DNA of 34,282 nt, taken from NCBI GenBank assembly GCA_003599055.1, contig QZIM01000017.1:1-34282 (forward strand), given 5' to 3'. The notes under the pieces were generated by a model that searched no databases, had not been told where the DNA came from, and saw only the letters and a list, made by a program, of their open reading frames with translations. The DNA comes from Candidatus Woesearchaeota archaeon. Its GTDB lineage: Archaea > Nanobdellota > Nanobdellia > Woesearchaeales > ARS49. The translations under genes were made by a program, and so were the position numbers. Every line of letters starts with the position of its first letter. Position 1 is the first letter of the stretch. This document shows, piece after piece, positions 18,296 through 26,079 of the stretch.

Positions 18296-18745
18296 CTCAT
18301 TCAACTTTTTGACTTCTTCCAGTACTTCCTGTGCGTGTCCTTTGACGGTGACTTTTGGCCATTCTTTGATGATGTGGCCGTTTTTGATGAGGAATGTGCT
18401 TCGTTGTGTGCCGAGGTATTCTCTGCCCATGAACTTGAGGGGTTTCCAAACGCCGTATGCGTCCATTACTTTGTGGTCGGGGTCTGAGAGGAGCGTGATG
18501 GTGAGTTTTTGTTTGTCGATGAATTTTTGGTGGGATGCGCAGTTGTCTTTGCTTATGCCGAGGATGACTGCATTGTATTTTTCGAATTCTTTTTTGAGCT
18601 TGCTGAAGTCGATTGCTTCAAGGGTGCAGCCGGGGGTGTTGTCTTTTGGGTAGAAGTAGATGACGACAATCTTGTCCTTGTAGTCTGAGAGCGTGTGTTC
18701 TTGCTCGTCTGCGTCTTTGAGGGTGAAGTCGGGTGCTTTTTTCAT
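18293..18745 (-). CDS. bcp: peroxiredoxin, BCP/PrxQ type
   Basis: This 150-residue thiol peroxidase reduces hydrogen peroxide and organic peroxides. The active site FYPKDNTPGCTLEA carries the peroxidatic cysteine C40. The resolving cysteine usually five residues later is absent (Ile45). C69 (ISKDNCASH) is the only other cysteine noted and might resolve, or the enzyme may be 1-Cys. The later GREYLGTQRSTFLI is typical. The start ATG 18745 lies 26 bp from a TATA box that overlaps the stop of the upstream regulator gene. Confidence 0.92.
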   Translation of the reverse strand: MKKAPDFTLKDADEQEHTLSDYKDKIVVIYFYPKDNTPGCTLEAIDFSKLKKEFEKYNAVILGISKDNCASHQKFIDKQKLTITLLSDPDHKVMDAYGVWKPLKFMGREYLGTQRSTFLIKNGHIIKEWPKVTVKGHAQEVLEEVKKLNE

Positions 18746-18766
18746 AACAGTGGTCTTTGCGATTTG

Positions 18767-19738
18767 TTATTTAAGGGTTGCGGGTGGCTCGATGTCAAGG
18801 TGTTCGGGTATGTGGAGTTGGCTGATGGTCACGTAGCTGTAGTTTTTGATGTCTTCAGGGAGGGTTTGTTTAAGGGCATCAATGAGGGCGAGGAATTGTT
18901 TGAATGAGGGGGAGAAGATGTCAATTTCGACGTCAGCGCCGCCAAGGGTGCGGAAGATTGCGCCGACGTAGGCGTGGTGTTGTTCGGCAAAGCTGTAGAT
19001 GCGCGGAAGTTTTCGCACGTCCTCGAGGTTGACCATAAGCTTGTAGTAGGTGAGGTCTAAATTGAGGTCGATGCCGAAATTGCCGATGATGCCGCATTTT
19101 TGGAGGCGTTTGGTGCGCTCGCGCACGGTTTTTGGCGATAACTTCAGCTCTTGCGCAAGCGTGATGAGGGGGGCGCGCGCGTTTGCGACGAGTTTCTTGA
19201 GGAGTGCCGCGTCTTTTTTGTCGTACGGCTGGGGGTTTGACCGCTCGAATGTGCCAAAGCTGCCGTATTTTCCGGGCAGGTGGTAGAAGTATCTTTTTTG
19301 CTCGATGATGAGGCAGATTTCCTTGCGCTGGATGTATTCGCTGTACTCCTTGAGGAAATCGTCGAATATTTGGCTGTACGCGTAAGGGGAGCGTGCGATG
19401 GTGACCCAGCCAAGGTTCCACTCTCCTTCAAGGCGGCCCATAATGCGCATGCCGGGAATTTTTTTGATGCTGTTGTAAATTTTTTGCTGGATGTCGGGAG
19501 TGGTGTGTTGGAGCTTAAGGAATGTGCGGTAGCTTTGGTAGCCGAGGGCGGAGAAGTCAAGATGGGCCATATATCTGCGGATGATGCCGCGCTCTTCAAG
19601 GCGTTTGATGCGGTACCGTGCAACGTCTTTGCTGATGCGAAGCTGCCGCGCGATTTGTTTGATGCTCTGCCTGCTGTTGAGGCGCAGGCGTGCAAGGAGC
19701 TGTTCGTCAGTGTGGTCAAGGTCGGTGTGCGTGGCCAT
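18767..19738 (-). CDS. double-HTH Lrp/AsnC-like transcriptional regulator
   Basis: The 323 residues contain two AsnC-type winged HTHs: residues about 8-65 (LARLRLNSRQSIKQIARQLR, then DVARYRIKRLEERGIIRRYM) and about 172-232 (LLKKLVANARAPLITLAQEL, then KTVRERTKRLQKCGIIGNFG). Each is followed by a ligand-domain-like alpha/beta region. Duplicated Lrp-like proteins occur in several archaea. It may regulate the adjacent bcp or the large divergent exported-protein gene, but that is inference. A TATA box at 19761-19769 fixes the start. Confidence 0.85.
   Translation of the reverse strand: MATHTDLDHTDEQLLARLRLNSRQSIKQIARQLRISKDVARYRIKRLEERGIIRRYMAHLDFSALGYQSYRTFLKLQHTTPDIQQKIYNSIKKIPGMRIMGRLEGEWNLGWVTIARSPYAYSQIFDDFLKEYSEYIQRKEICLIIEQKRYFYHLPGKYGSFGTFERSNPQPYDKKDAALLKKLVANARAPLITLAQELKLSPKTVRERTKRLQKCGIIGNFGIDLNLDLTYYKLMVNLEDVRKLPRIYSFAEQHHAYVGAIFRTLGGADVEIDIFSPSFKQFLALIDALKQTLPEDIKNYSYVTISQLHIPEHLDIEPPATLK
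18768..18775 (-). promoter_or_regulatory. bcp promoter embedded in the end of the Lrp-like gene
   Basis: The minus strand reads CTTAAATA, centred 26 bp before ATG 18745, and contains the TAA stop region of the upstream gene. Confidence 0.6.
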
Positions 19739-19760
19739 TTTTGCTCAAACGGGCATATTT

Positions 19761-19769
19761 TATTTAAAT
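19761..19769 (-). promoter_or_regulatory. TATA box for the Lrp-like gene
   Basis: The minus strand reads ATTTAAATA, centred about 27 bp before ATG 19738. The surrounding 19750-19830 is very AT-rich and also holds the promoter of the divergent gene. Confidence 0.65.
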
Positions 19770-19836
19770 ATTTACCTTTTTAGAGTATTTTTTATGCAAA
19801 GTGTTTATTTTTTAGTACAAATATGGTAGTATTGGG

Positions 19837-22800
19837 ATGGAAAGACGTATCATTTGGGGGCTTGTTGCGGTTCTGCTCTGTTCGTGCGTGCTTGCGCTGC
19901 CGGTGCCGCTTCCGTTTGAGGTGCTTGCGGTGAGGGACGGCTCGCTTATCTATCAGTACCGCGTAGAGGGTGAGCCGATGAATGCAAGTTATCGCTCATT
20001 TGTGCACGTTTTGGATGATGCGGGTTCAATTGTGTATAATGATGACCACTGGCTGCGTGAGATGGTCGGCATTGAGACGTCCGCGGCGGAATTTCTCGGC
20101 CTTGTTGCGTATAACCGTTCGATTCCCCTCTCGGCTCTGCCTTCGGGTGTGTTGCGCGTGGTGACGGGTTTTTATGAGCTGACGGGCGGTGCTGCGGGGA
20201 ATCGGGTACTGCTTGATGGGTCGTTTGCAGGGGATATCGGTGGCTTGCGGTATCAGGTTGCGGTATGGGACGGCTCTTTGCTTGCGCGTCTTGTGCGTCC
20301 GCTTCCCGCGGTGTTCTCGAAAAGTTCCGTATCGCAAGGGGACGTGCTTGAGTACACGCTGAATTTTGATGCGCGCCCAACGGGCCGCTCGCTGCGCGTG
20401 TTTGTGCATTTTATTGATGATGCGGGCAATATTGTGCTAAACGATGACCATTGGCCAAAAGACGTGCTTGGTTTTTCTTCTGATGATGCGCGGTTTTCGG
20501 GAAGCGTTTCTTATTCGCGCAGGGTGGTGGTTCCTGCGTTCTCAGGCAGGCTGCGCGTAGTGGTCGGGATGTATGGGTTGGCGGGTGATGCGGCCGGTGA
20601 ACGGGTGCTTTTGGAGAGTTCGTCTGCGCCCGATATGGGAGAGTATCGTTATCTTGTGGGCGGGGTTTTTGCGGGAGGTGTTGAAGGTGCCGCGCTTTCT
20701 TTTGAGGAAGGTGAGTTGATTAAGAACAGGGATGGTTCTGAGGTGTATTTGGTGAAGGGCGCAAAGTTGCGCCACCTCAAGGATGAGGATGCATACCGTT
20801 TTTTTGTGAACAGGTGTTTTATCCGTTTTGACCGCGAGGTCTCAAAGTCAGGGCTGGATGGTTTTGGCGCGTATGGGGAGCAGCTCGTCGCGCCTTCGTC
20901 GTACACGCAGTGTCCTGCGGAGGGTGCGCTTGTGATGAGCATTTGCCTGCCGAATGTGTACTTGTTTGAGGGCGGGAAGTTTCGCTGGGTTGAGGATGAG
21001 TACACGTTTCGGAATAAGGGGTATCGTTTTTCTGACGTGAATGTGATTTCTGAGCGGTTGATTCCGACGCCGTATGGGCCTTCTGTGTGCGGGGGTTTGG
21101 GTGGGCCGATAAAGGTGCAAAACCCCGCGGACCCGGTCCCTGATACGGCAAGGCACCGCGCATTGCTTGATTTTGGGTTTGGGCAGGCGGTCGTGATGAA
21201 CGGGGTTCCGAATGTTGACTTGTTTGGCGCGCCTGATTTGGCATTGACGGTTCCGGGGGCTGCGAATTATCAGAATGCAAAGCAGAATATTCAGTATCAC
21301 GTGCCGTTTGGGAAGGCGGGGACGCTGCTGTATAATACGGCGCCGCAGGGGATGGTCGACCTTTTGCACAAGCAGGACTTTTGGCAGAGCGCGGGGAATT
21401 TGAACGAGTATTTGGCGGTTGCGGGATTGCCGCTCTTTGACGGCTCTGATTTTGCGGGGCTGTATCCGAATTGGGATTATGTTTTTGGGGATGGCGGCCG
21501 CCAGCGGTATTTGCATTTGGGGCAGGAGTCAACGAAAAAGAAGGCGGTGAATCTTTTGGTGCGCGAGCTTGCCGAGCACGCGGGCGCCTCAGGAGTGTTC
21601 GTGGATAATGTGGATGCTTCTGCAGCGGTGGATTTTGCGTATCCTGCCCGGCTGCACGATGCCCTGCGCGCGTTTATTTCGGCGTCTCCTTCGGGTCCTG
21701 TGGTTGGCGGAAATTTGTATTCCTTGCGCGCGCACGCAAAGGACAATTATGCGGTTGTTGACCCGTCTATTTTTGATGTCGTGATGGTGGAGGAGTTTGG
21801 CTTTAATGGCGATTCTGTTTTGGATGTGGTTGCGTTTCATCGCAAATTTCCGAACACGAAGGTTATTGTGAATGCGCGGTACACGCAGCCGTCGGTATCG
21901 CCGTTTGGCGCAAAAGGGGATGCAGAGGAGACGAAGTTTGCAAAAGGGGCGGTTGTTGCGGCGGCGCTCGTTGGGGGTTTTCACGCAATTGACGGGGGCG
22001 CGCAGCGGCACGGGAGCAATTTGTTTGCGCATTTGTATCTGAACCGTCCGTTTTTTCAGGCGGGCTTGCCGATGACGGATGTGCAGGAAACGGATGTGTA
22101 TGTGAAGCGCGAGTATAAGGATATGGTTGCCGTGTATGCAAAGTCTGCGGGAGAGGTGTACGTGCGCGGGCGATGGGTGGACTATTTTACGGGCGTTTTG
22201 TATGAGAACGGGCTTCCGGTCCGTGCGGGTGAGAGTTATTTGCTGTTCCGCGAGAGCGTGATGGGCGCGGTCGGCGCTGCGGTGGTGGTTTCAGAGCCGC
22301 GGGTTGGGAATGGTTCGGTATTCTTGTCGTGGGAGGATAATGCGTCGCGGTTTTTTGATGTGCGCGTGAGTGATAATGCGCTCTTTAACGGGAGTGTGGA
22401 TTTGCGAACGGAAGAGAAGTCGGTTGTGCTTCCGTTTGCGGGGGTGATGTACGTGCAGGTTAAGGGTGACTTGTCTCCTTGGAGTGAGGTGGTGGTTGTC
22501 GGGGTGCAAGAGGAGGAGGGGGAGGCAGCAGCAGGTGTGTTGCCGATTGGTGATGGCTCATCGTGCCAAAGCCCGCGAGGGCTCGTGGAGGGAAGGGAAG
22601 AGCGCAATGCAGTGTCTGCGCAAGGGGAGTCGGTGTGGTTTCAGTTTGTGGCGAACGGTTCGCAGATTGTGTACTTTACGCTCAAGGGCTTGCAGTTTGG
22701 GCGTTTTTCGATGGAGGTGTATTCGGATTGCGCAGGCACTCCTGCGCCGGTGCGTAAATGGCGTGATGATTATGAGCGGCGTTCGTATCAGGTGAGTCCT

Positions 22801-24453
22801 GCGCGGGGCGTGTATTATGTGCGGGTGGTGAAGGAAGCGTATGATAATCCGCCAAAGGAGTTCTCGTTAAGTGTTTCATCAGCGCCGCTTGACAGCGAGA
22901 CGGATTTGGAGGTGCTTGATTTTTGGGTGGTGCGAAAGGACTTCGCAAATGAGAGTAATGTGCTGGAGGTTGTTTTGCGCAATAACGGCCGCCCGCTGGA
23001 ACAGCAGGTGAATGTTGCCGCTCTGGAGAACGGTTCGGTGGCGGGTTGGGCGACGGTGTACGGGATGAAGAAAGGCGAGGTGAGGCGTTTTCCGCTGGTC
23101 GTGATGAGTAGTGCGGGGGTGAAGGTGATTACGGTGGGGAACGGCCCGGCAGGATACGGCTGGCAGTCTGCAACGAATGACCCGGTGAACGGGAATGATA
23201 ATCGGACAAAGCTGGTGCGTTTTGAGGAGCCGCGCCGCGATGTTGCGGTCTCGTCGCTTCGCGTGGCAGGTCCGGTGCCGTATGAGTCATCCGTGGTTTC
23301 GTTTGTCGTTTCAAATGAGGGGAATATGGCGGAGAGTTTTTTTGTGTCTTCATCGCAGATTGTCGGGGGCGGGGGGAAGGGCTCGTTTCATTATTCGATG
23401 CTGCCGGGTGAGCGTGTGGCCGTGTCGTATCCGTGGATTTTTTATGAGAAGGGGAATCATTCTGTTTTTGCAGAGGTTGACGTGCGTGATGAGATTGCGG
23501 AAGTTGATGAGCTGAATAATCGTGCGGAGATTTCGGTGTATTGGAATTATCCTGTTGATTTGAAGGTTGCGTTTGGTGCCGGGCGGTGTGTTGATGGTGT
23601 GTCTTTTGTTCCGGTTGCGGTGCAGAACGTGTATGGTGCGGACATTTTTGGTTCATTTACGGTCTCAACGCTCATCGATGGTGTTTTGGCGCGCGAGGAG
23701 GTCGCGTCGGGAGCATTTGTGTTTAATGCAACGTTCGCTGCGGGGGTGCATAATGTGACGGTGATGGCAGACTCGTTTGATGCGGTTGATGAGGTTGATG
23801 AGCGCAACAATATGGTGACGGGAGAAGTGGCGGGGTGCGCGGTTGTGAATGAATCGGGCTTTGGCGGGCAGGCGGCAAATGAGTCGGTTGTTCTTTGGGT
23901 GAACGAAACGGTTGTGCAGGTCGAGACCGGGCAGGAGGCAAATGAGTCAGGTGTTCTTTTGGCAAATGAGACGTCCGGTCACGGCGTGAACGAGTCTGAA
24001 TGGTCGAACGGGACTGCCCTGAATGAGGCCGGTGCGCTTGTGTCGGGCGGTGAGACTGATGCTGCGGTCTTGGAAGTGTATTTTGCGGGAAGTTCTTCGG
24101 CGGGGTTTTCCGGCGGGGGCGGGTCGCGAAGGGCAGTGCAGCCTGCGGTCGGGGATTCGTCAGAAGAGAAAAGTGTCAGGGAGGTTTCTTCGGTGATGTT
24201 TGGCGCGTTTGGCGCGCAGGGGGTGCAAAGCGGTGTTGAAGGGGATGTTCCTGCGCTCAAGCCCGGTTCTGTTTCTTTTTCCGTTTCAACGCGGCAGGGA
24301 GAGGGGGGTGTTCCTGTGCAATCTTCAGTGGTTGCTGTTGCTGAAGGAGTGTTCGTGTCCTCGTTTTCCGAGCGGCCGTTTTCAAGCGCGGCGGTGCTGC
24401 TGGTGACGGTGGTTGTGGGGCTTTTGGCGGTCAAGTGGGCGGGTTGGGAGTAG
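19837..24453 (+). CDS. large secreted, membrane-anchored multidomain protein with glycosidase-like core
   Basis: The protein has 1538 residues. A signal peptide spans about 1-21 (IIWGLVAVLLCSCVLA). Two homologous domains of about 115 residues (about 24-145 and 150-270) each carry FVH(V/F)(L/I)DDAG and NDDHW. Two EVYLVKGAKLRHLKDED-like repeats follow (about 285-425). A TIM-barrel-like region (about 435-815) has candidate acids D590 or D593 in VFVDNVDAS and E652/E653 in VMVEEFGF, as in putative glycoside hydrolases. A PPC-like beta domain (about 909-1020) and about three CARDB/Ig-like domains (to about 1350) follow. A linker rich in NES/NET sequons precedes a C-terminal membrane helix (about 1515-1535). 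It is probably cell-surface; the substrate is unknown. Confidence 0.85.
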   Translation: MERRIIWGLVAVLLCSCVLALPVPLPFEVLAVRDGSLIYQYRVEGEPMNASYRSFVHVLDDAGSIVYNDDHWLREMVGIETSAAEFLGLVAYNRSIPLSALPSGVLRVVTGFYELTGGAAGNRVLLDGSFAGDIGGLRYQVAVWDGSLLARLVRPLPAVFSKSSVSQGDVLEYTLNFDARPTGRSLRVFVHFIDDAGNIVLNDDHWPKDVLGFSSDDARFSGSVSYSRRVVVPAFSGRLRVVVGMYGLAGDAAGERVLLESSSAPDMGEYRYLVGGVFAGGVEGAALSFEEGELIKNRDGSEVYLVKGAKLRHLKDEDAYRFFVNRCFIRFDREVSKSGLDGFGAYGEQLVAPSSYTQCPAEGALVMSICLPNVYLFEGGKFRWVEDEYTFRNKGYRFSDVNVISERLIPTPYGPSVCGGLGGPIKVQNPADPVPDTARHRALLDFGFGQAVVMNGVPNVDLFGAPDLALTVPGAANYQNAKQNIQYHVPFGKAGTLLYNTAPQGMVDLLHKQDFWQSAGNLNEYLAVAGLPLFDGSDFAGLYPNWDYVFGDGGRQRYLHLGQESTKKKAVNLLVRELAEHAGASGVFVDNVDASAAVDFAYPARLHDALRAFISASPSGPVVGGNLYSLRAHAKDNYAVVDPSIFDVVMVEEFGFNGDSVLDVVAFHRKFPNTKVIVNARYTQPSVSPFGAKGDAEETKFAKGAVVAAALVGGFHAIDGGAQRHGSNLFAHLYLNRPFFQAGLPMTDVQETDVYVKREYKDMVAVYAKSAGEVYVRGRWVDYFTGVLYENGLPVRAGESYLLFRESVMGAVGAAVVVSEPRVGNGSVFLSWEDNASRFFDVRVSDNALFNGSVDLRTEEKSVVLPFAGVMYVQVKGDLSPWSEVVVVGVQEEEGEAAAGVLPIGDGSSCQSPRGLVEGREERNAVSAQGESVWFQFVANGSQIVYFTLKGLQFGRFSMEVYSDCAGTPAPVRKWRDDYERRSYQVSPARGVYYVRVVKEAYDNPPKEFSLSVSSAPLDSETDLEVLDFWVVRKDFANESNVLEVVLRNNGRPLEQQVNVAALENGSVAGWATVYGMKKGEVRRFPLVVMSSAGVKVITVGNGPAGYGWQSATNDPVNGNDNRTKLVRFEEPRRDVAVSSLRVAGPVPYESSVVSFVVSNEGNMAESFFVSSSQIVGGGGKGSFHYSMLPGERVAVSYPWIFYEKGNHSVFAEVDVRDEIAEVDELNNRAEISVYWNYPVDLKVAFGAGRCVDGVSFVPVAVQNVYGADIFGSFTVSTLIDGVLAREEVASGAFVFNATFAAGVHNVTVMADSFDAVDEVDERNNMVTGEVAGCAVVNESGFGGQAANESVVLWVNETVVQVETGQEANESGVLLANETSGHGVNESEWSNGTALNEAGALVSGGETDAAVLEVYFAGSSSAGFSGGGGSRRAVQPAVGDSSEEKSVREVSSVMFGAFGAQGVQSGVEGDVPALKPGSVSFSVSTRQGEGGVPVQSSVVAVAEGVFVSSFSERPFSSAAVLLVTVVVGLLAVKWAGWE

Positions 24454-24478
24454 GGGTGTTGTTTGCGCGCGAAACTCC

Positions 24479-24486
24479 TTTAAACC
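24479..24486 (+). promoter_or_regulatory. TATA box for the 24508 gene
   Basis: CTTTAAAC is centred about 26 bp before ATG 24508 and decides that start over the TTG at 24505. Confidence 0.6.
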
Positions 24487-24507
24487 CTCTGTGCATTTCT
24501 TGTCTTG

Positions 24508-25296
24508 ATGAAGAGGGGTTTGTTGCTGCTCGTGCTTTTTGCGTGTGCGGTGCCTGAGGCTGAGGAGGTTTTGGTTTTTGAGCCGGAGGTTTCCGTGCCT
24601 GTTTTTGAAGAGGAGGTCTCTTCTGCGCCTGATGTTGTTTTGTCATTTTTGCCGGAGCGGGTGATTGTTGCGCGTGATGTTCGCCCGTACTCATTTTTGT
24701 CTTCAGCAGGGGGTTTTGACCGTTTTGGGATTGTGCAGGCTGAGCGCTATGATGCGTTGTATTCGGTTGCGATGGTGGATGTGAACGTTTCGGTGTTTGT
24801 GTTTTCGTCACGTGCGGAAGTGGAGTTTGTTTTGGGGTCGTATTTCCGTGAGTTGTTGCGCTTTGGCGCGCAAAGGCACGGGGAGAATATCATCTTGGTG
24901 TTTTTGTCATCTAATGACCATCGGGTTGCCGTTTGGTCAAGCGGTACACGATTGGTGTACGTGGACACGGCAATTCCCGATTTTGTTTCGCGCGAGGTTC
25001 TTGAGGTGTATTTGAACAGGTATCCTTCGGACGTGGTTCCTGACCGGTGTATTGATTTTGACGGGGGGAACCATTTTGATGCGGGTAAGACTTCGCAAGT
25101 CTGGGTGGGCTCAAAAGTGATGCAGTGGACAGATGCGTGTTTGCGGGACGTCCCTTGGTACGTGCCGGAGAAAAGAATTTCTTTCGAAGGCGGCCTGCTT
25201 GAAGGCAGGTGTTCAACAGCAGAATTCGGCGCAGGGTATATTGAGGAATATGAATGTGCACGAGGGTGTGAAGGGGGACGGTGTGTGTTAGCTTAG
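24508..25296 (+). CDS. exported protein of unknown function with Cys-rich C terminus
   Basis: The protein has 262 residues. The N-terminus MKRGLLLLVLFACAVPEAEE is a signal peptide with a cysteine near the cleavage site, so a lipoprotein-like anchor is possible. An acidic spacer (about 18-40) precedes an alpha/beta domain (about 45-165, including GENIILVFLSSNDHRVAVW). The C-terminal 80 residues hold six cysteines (CIDFDGGNHFD to YECARGCEGGRC), suggesting disulfides outside the cell. No family is recognised. It follows the large exported protein and may share its location. Its last 9 bp overlap the convergent hicA. Confidence 0.7.
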   Translation: MKRGLLLLVLFACAVPEAEEVLVFEPEVSVPVFEEEVSSAPDVVLSFLPERVIVARDVRPYSFLSSAGGFDRFGIVQAERYDALYSVAMVDVNVSVFVFSSRAEVEFVLGSYFRELLRFGAQRHGENIILVFLSSNDHRVAVWSSGTRLVYVDTAIPDFVSREVLEVYLNRYPSDVVPDRCIDFDGGNHFDAGKTSQVWVGSKVMQWTDACLRDVPWYVPEKRISFEGGLLEGRCSTAEFGAGYIEEYECARGCEGGRCVLA

Positions 25297-25512
25297 TGCT
25301 TCTTCCAAGTCGTCTCTTGTCATTTCTGCTTGTTTAAGGATGCTAAGAAGGGTTCCTTTTGCGATTTCGGGGTGTTGCGGCACGACTGCGGTGAGTTTTT
25401 TGCCGTTGATTTTTCTCATGATGACGTGGCTTCCTTTTTGGTCGAGAATTTTGAAGCCTCTCTTTTGGAGGATTTTAACAACTTCCTTTCCGGAAAGGAG
25501 GGGGAGTTTCAT
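25288..25512 (-). CDS. hicA: HicA-family mRNA interferase toxin
   Basis: The 74 residues start MKLPLLSGKEVVKILQKRGF. HicA has a double-stranded-RNA-binding-like fold with a catalytic His on a Gly-Ser-His turn, seen here as QKGSHVIMRK. The later VVPQHPEIAKGTLLSILKQA is also family-typical. HicA cleaves mRNA independently of ribosomes. The gene lies 48 bp downstream of hicB, reversing the commoner hicA-hicB order, and has its own TATA box. Confidence 0.88.
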   Translation of the reverse strand: MKLPLLSGKEVVKILQKRGFKILDQKGSHVIMRKINGKKLTAVVPQHPEIAKGTLLSILKQAEMTRDDLEEALS

Positions 25513-25534
25513 GCGGTAATAAATATTTTTCCGG

Positions 25535-25541
25535 TTTAAAA
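25535..25541 (-). promoter_or_regulatory. hicA-proximal TATA box
   Basis: The minus strand reads TTTTAAA, centred 26 bp before ATG 25512, inside the hicB-hicA gap. It would allow toxin transcription separate from the antitoxin. Confidence 0.55.
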
Positions 25542-25560
25542 ACGTTGGTAAAACCCGACT

Positions 25561-25779
25561 TTATTCCGCGATTGCTAAGTGGGTGATGATTCCCTTATCT
25601 TTTTGTAAGATTTCCAATTCTTCTTTGTCTGCGTGTTCTGCCCAAAGTTCAAATGCTTCTTTGAGGTTTGCGAGTGCTTCATCTACTGTTTTTCCCTGGC
25701 TTGCGAGTTCTATCTCTACTGCTCGTGCAACGTAGAGCTTGCCTTCCTTTCTGACTGATACGGATATTTTGAGGGTCAT
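25561..25779 (-). CDS. hicB: HicB-like antitoxin
   Basis: The 72 residues start MTLKISVSVRKEGKLYVARA. The partial RNase H-like HicB fold is visible: strands followed by VEIELASQGKTVDEALANLK and EAFELWAEH. The C-terminal DNA-binding domain found in longer HicBs is absent. It neutralises HicA by direct binding. A perfect 18-bp palindrome covers its start codon and probably is the operator. Confidence 0.85.
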   Translation of the reverse strand: MTLKISVSVRKEGKLYVARAVEIELASQGKTVDEALANLKEAFELWAEHADKEELEILQKDKGIITHLAIAE

Positions 25780-25794
25780 TATAACGTTATAATG
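25777..25794. promoter_or_regulatory. perfect palindrome over the hicB start codon (operator candidate)
   Basis: CATTATAACGTTATAATG is an exact 18-bp palindrome whose first three bases are the complement of the hicB ATG. It sits just downstream of the hicB TATA box (25800-25810), so a bound repressor would block transcription start. Confidence 0.7.
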
Positions 25795-25799
25795 CTTGA

Positions 25800-25810
25800 A
25801 GATATATAAA
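25800..25810 (-). promoter_or_regulatory. hicB promoter
   Basis: The minus strand reads TTTATATATCT, centred about 26-27 bp before ATG 25779. Confidence 0.65.
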
Positions 25811-25960
25811 TCTAATTGCAGGGTATTCTATGCGGGTGTGTGCTTATCTGAAGAGGCTATTTAATAGTTTGGGAAGAAATACTGGACATTTTGGAAAGTT
25901 TTCATAGATTTATCGTCAGGAAAATATTCCGTGGCTGCACTGGACATTCTATGGCAGCTG

Positions 25961-25967
25961 TTTAAAA
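25961..25967 (+). promoter_or_regulatory. TATA box for the zinc microprotein
   Basis: TTTAAAA followed by CC is centred at 25964, 26 bp before ATG 25990. Confidence 0.5.
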
Positions 25968-25989
25968 CCGGTTTATGTGATGAGGGGCT

Positions 25990-26079
25990 ATGCTTTCCAA
26001 TCTGCGATGGTGCATGCGCTGTAACGATGAGTTATCAGTTTTGGATGATTGTTTGTGCTGTATTTGCTCTCTTGGTTAA
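25990..26079 (+). CDS. 29-residue putative zinc microprotein
   Basis: From ATG 25990 the frame reads [20 protein letters not shown], then CLCCICSLG and TAA. The WCxxCxxELxxLDDxCxxC layout looks like one compact zinc knuckle, similar to the small zinc-ribbon proteins common in DPANN genomes. A TATA box 26 bp upstream gives a leaderless start. The gene overlaps the 3' end of hsdR by 4 bp. Chance occurrence cannot be excluded for so short a frame. The rest of 25811-25960 holds only a repeated CTGGACATT (two copies) and no gene I can support. Confidence 0.45.
   Translation: MLSNLRWCMRCNDELSVLDDCLCCICSLG

Noticed and set aside
19946-24434. Many minus-strand frames antisense to the 1538-residue gene
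   Set aside because: Low-complexity Ser/Pro/Thr/Arg products typical of shadows. The plus-strand protein has clear domains.
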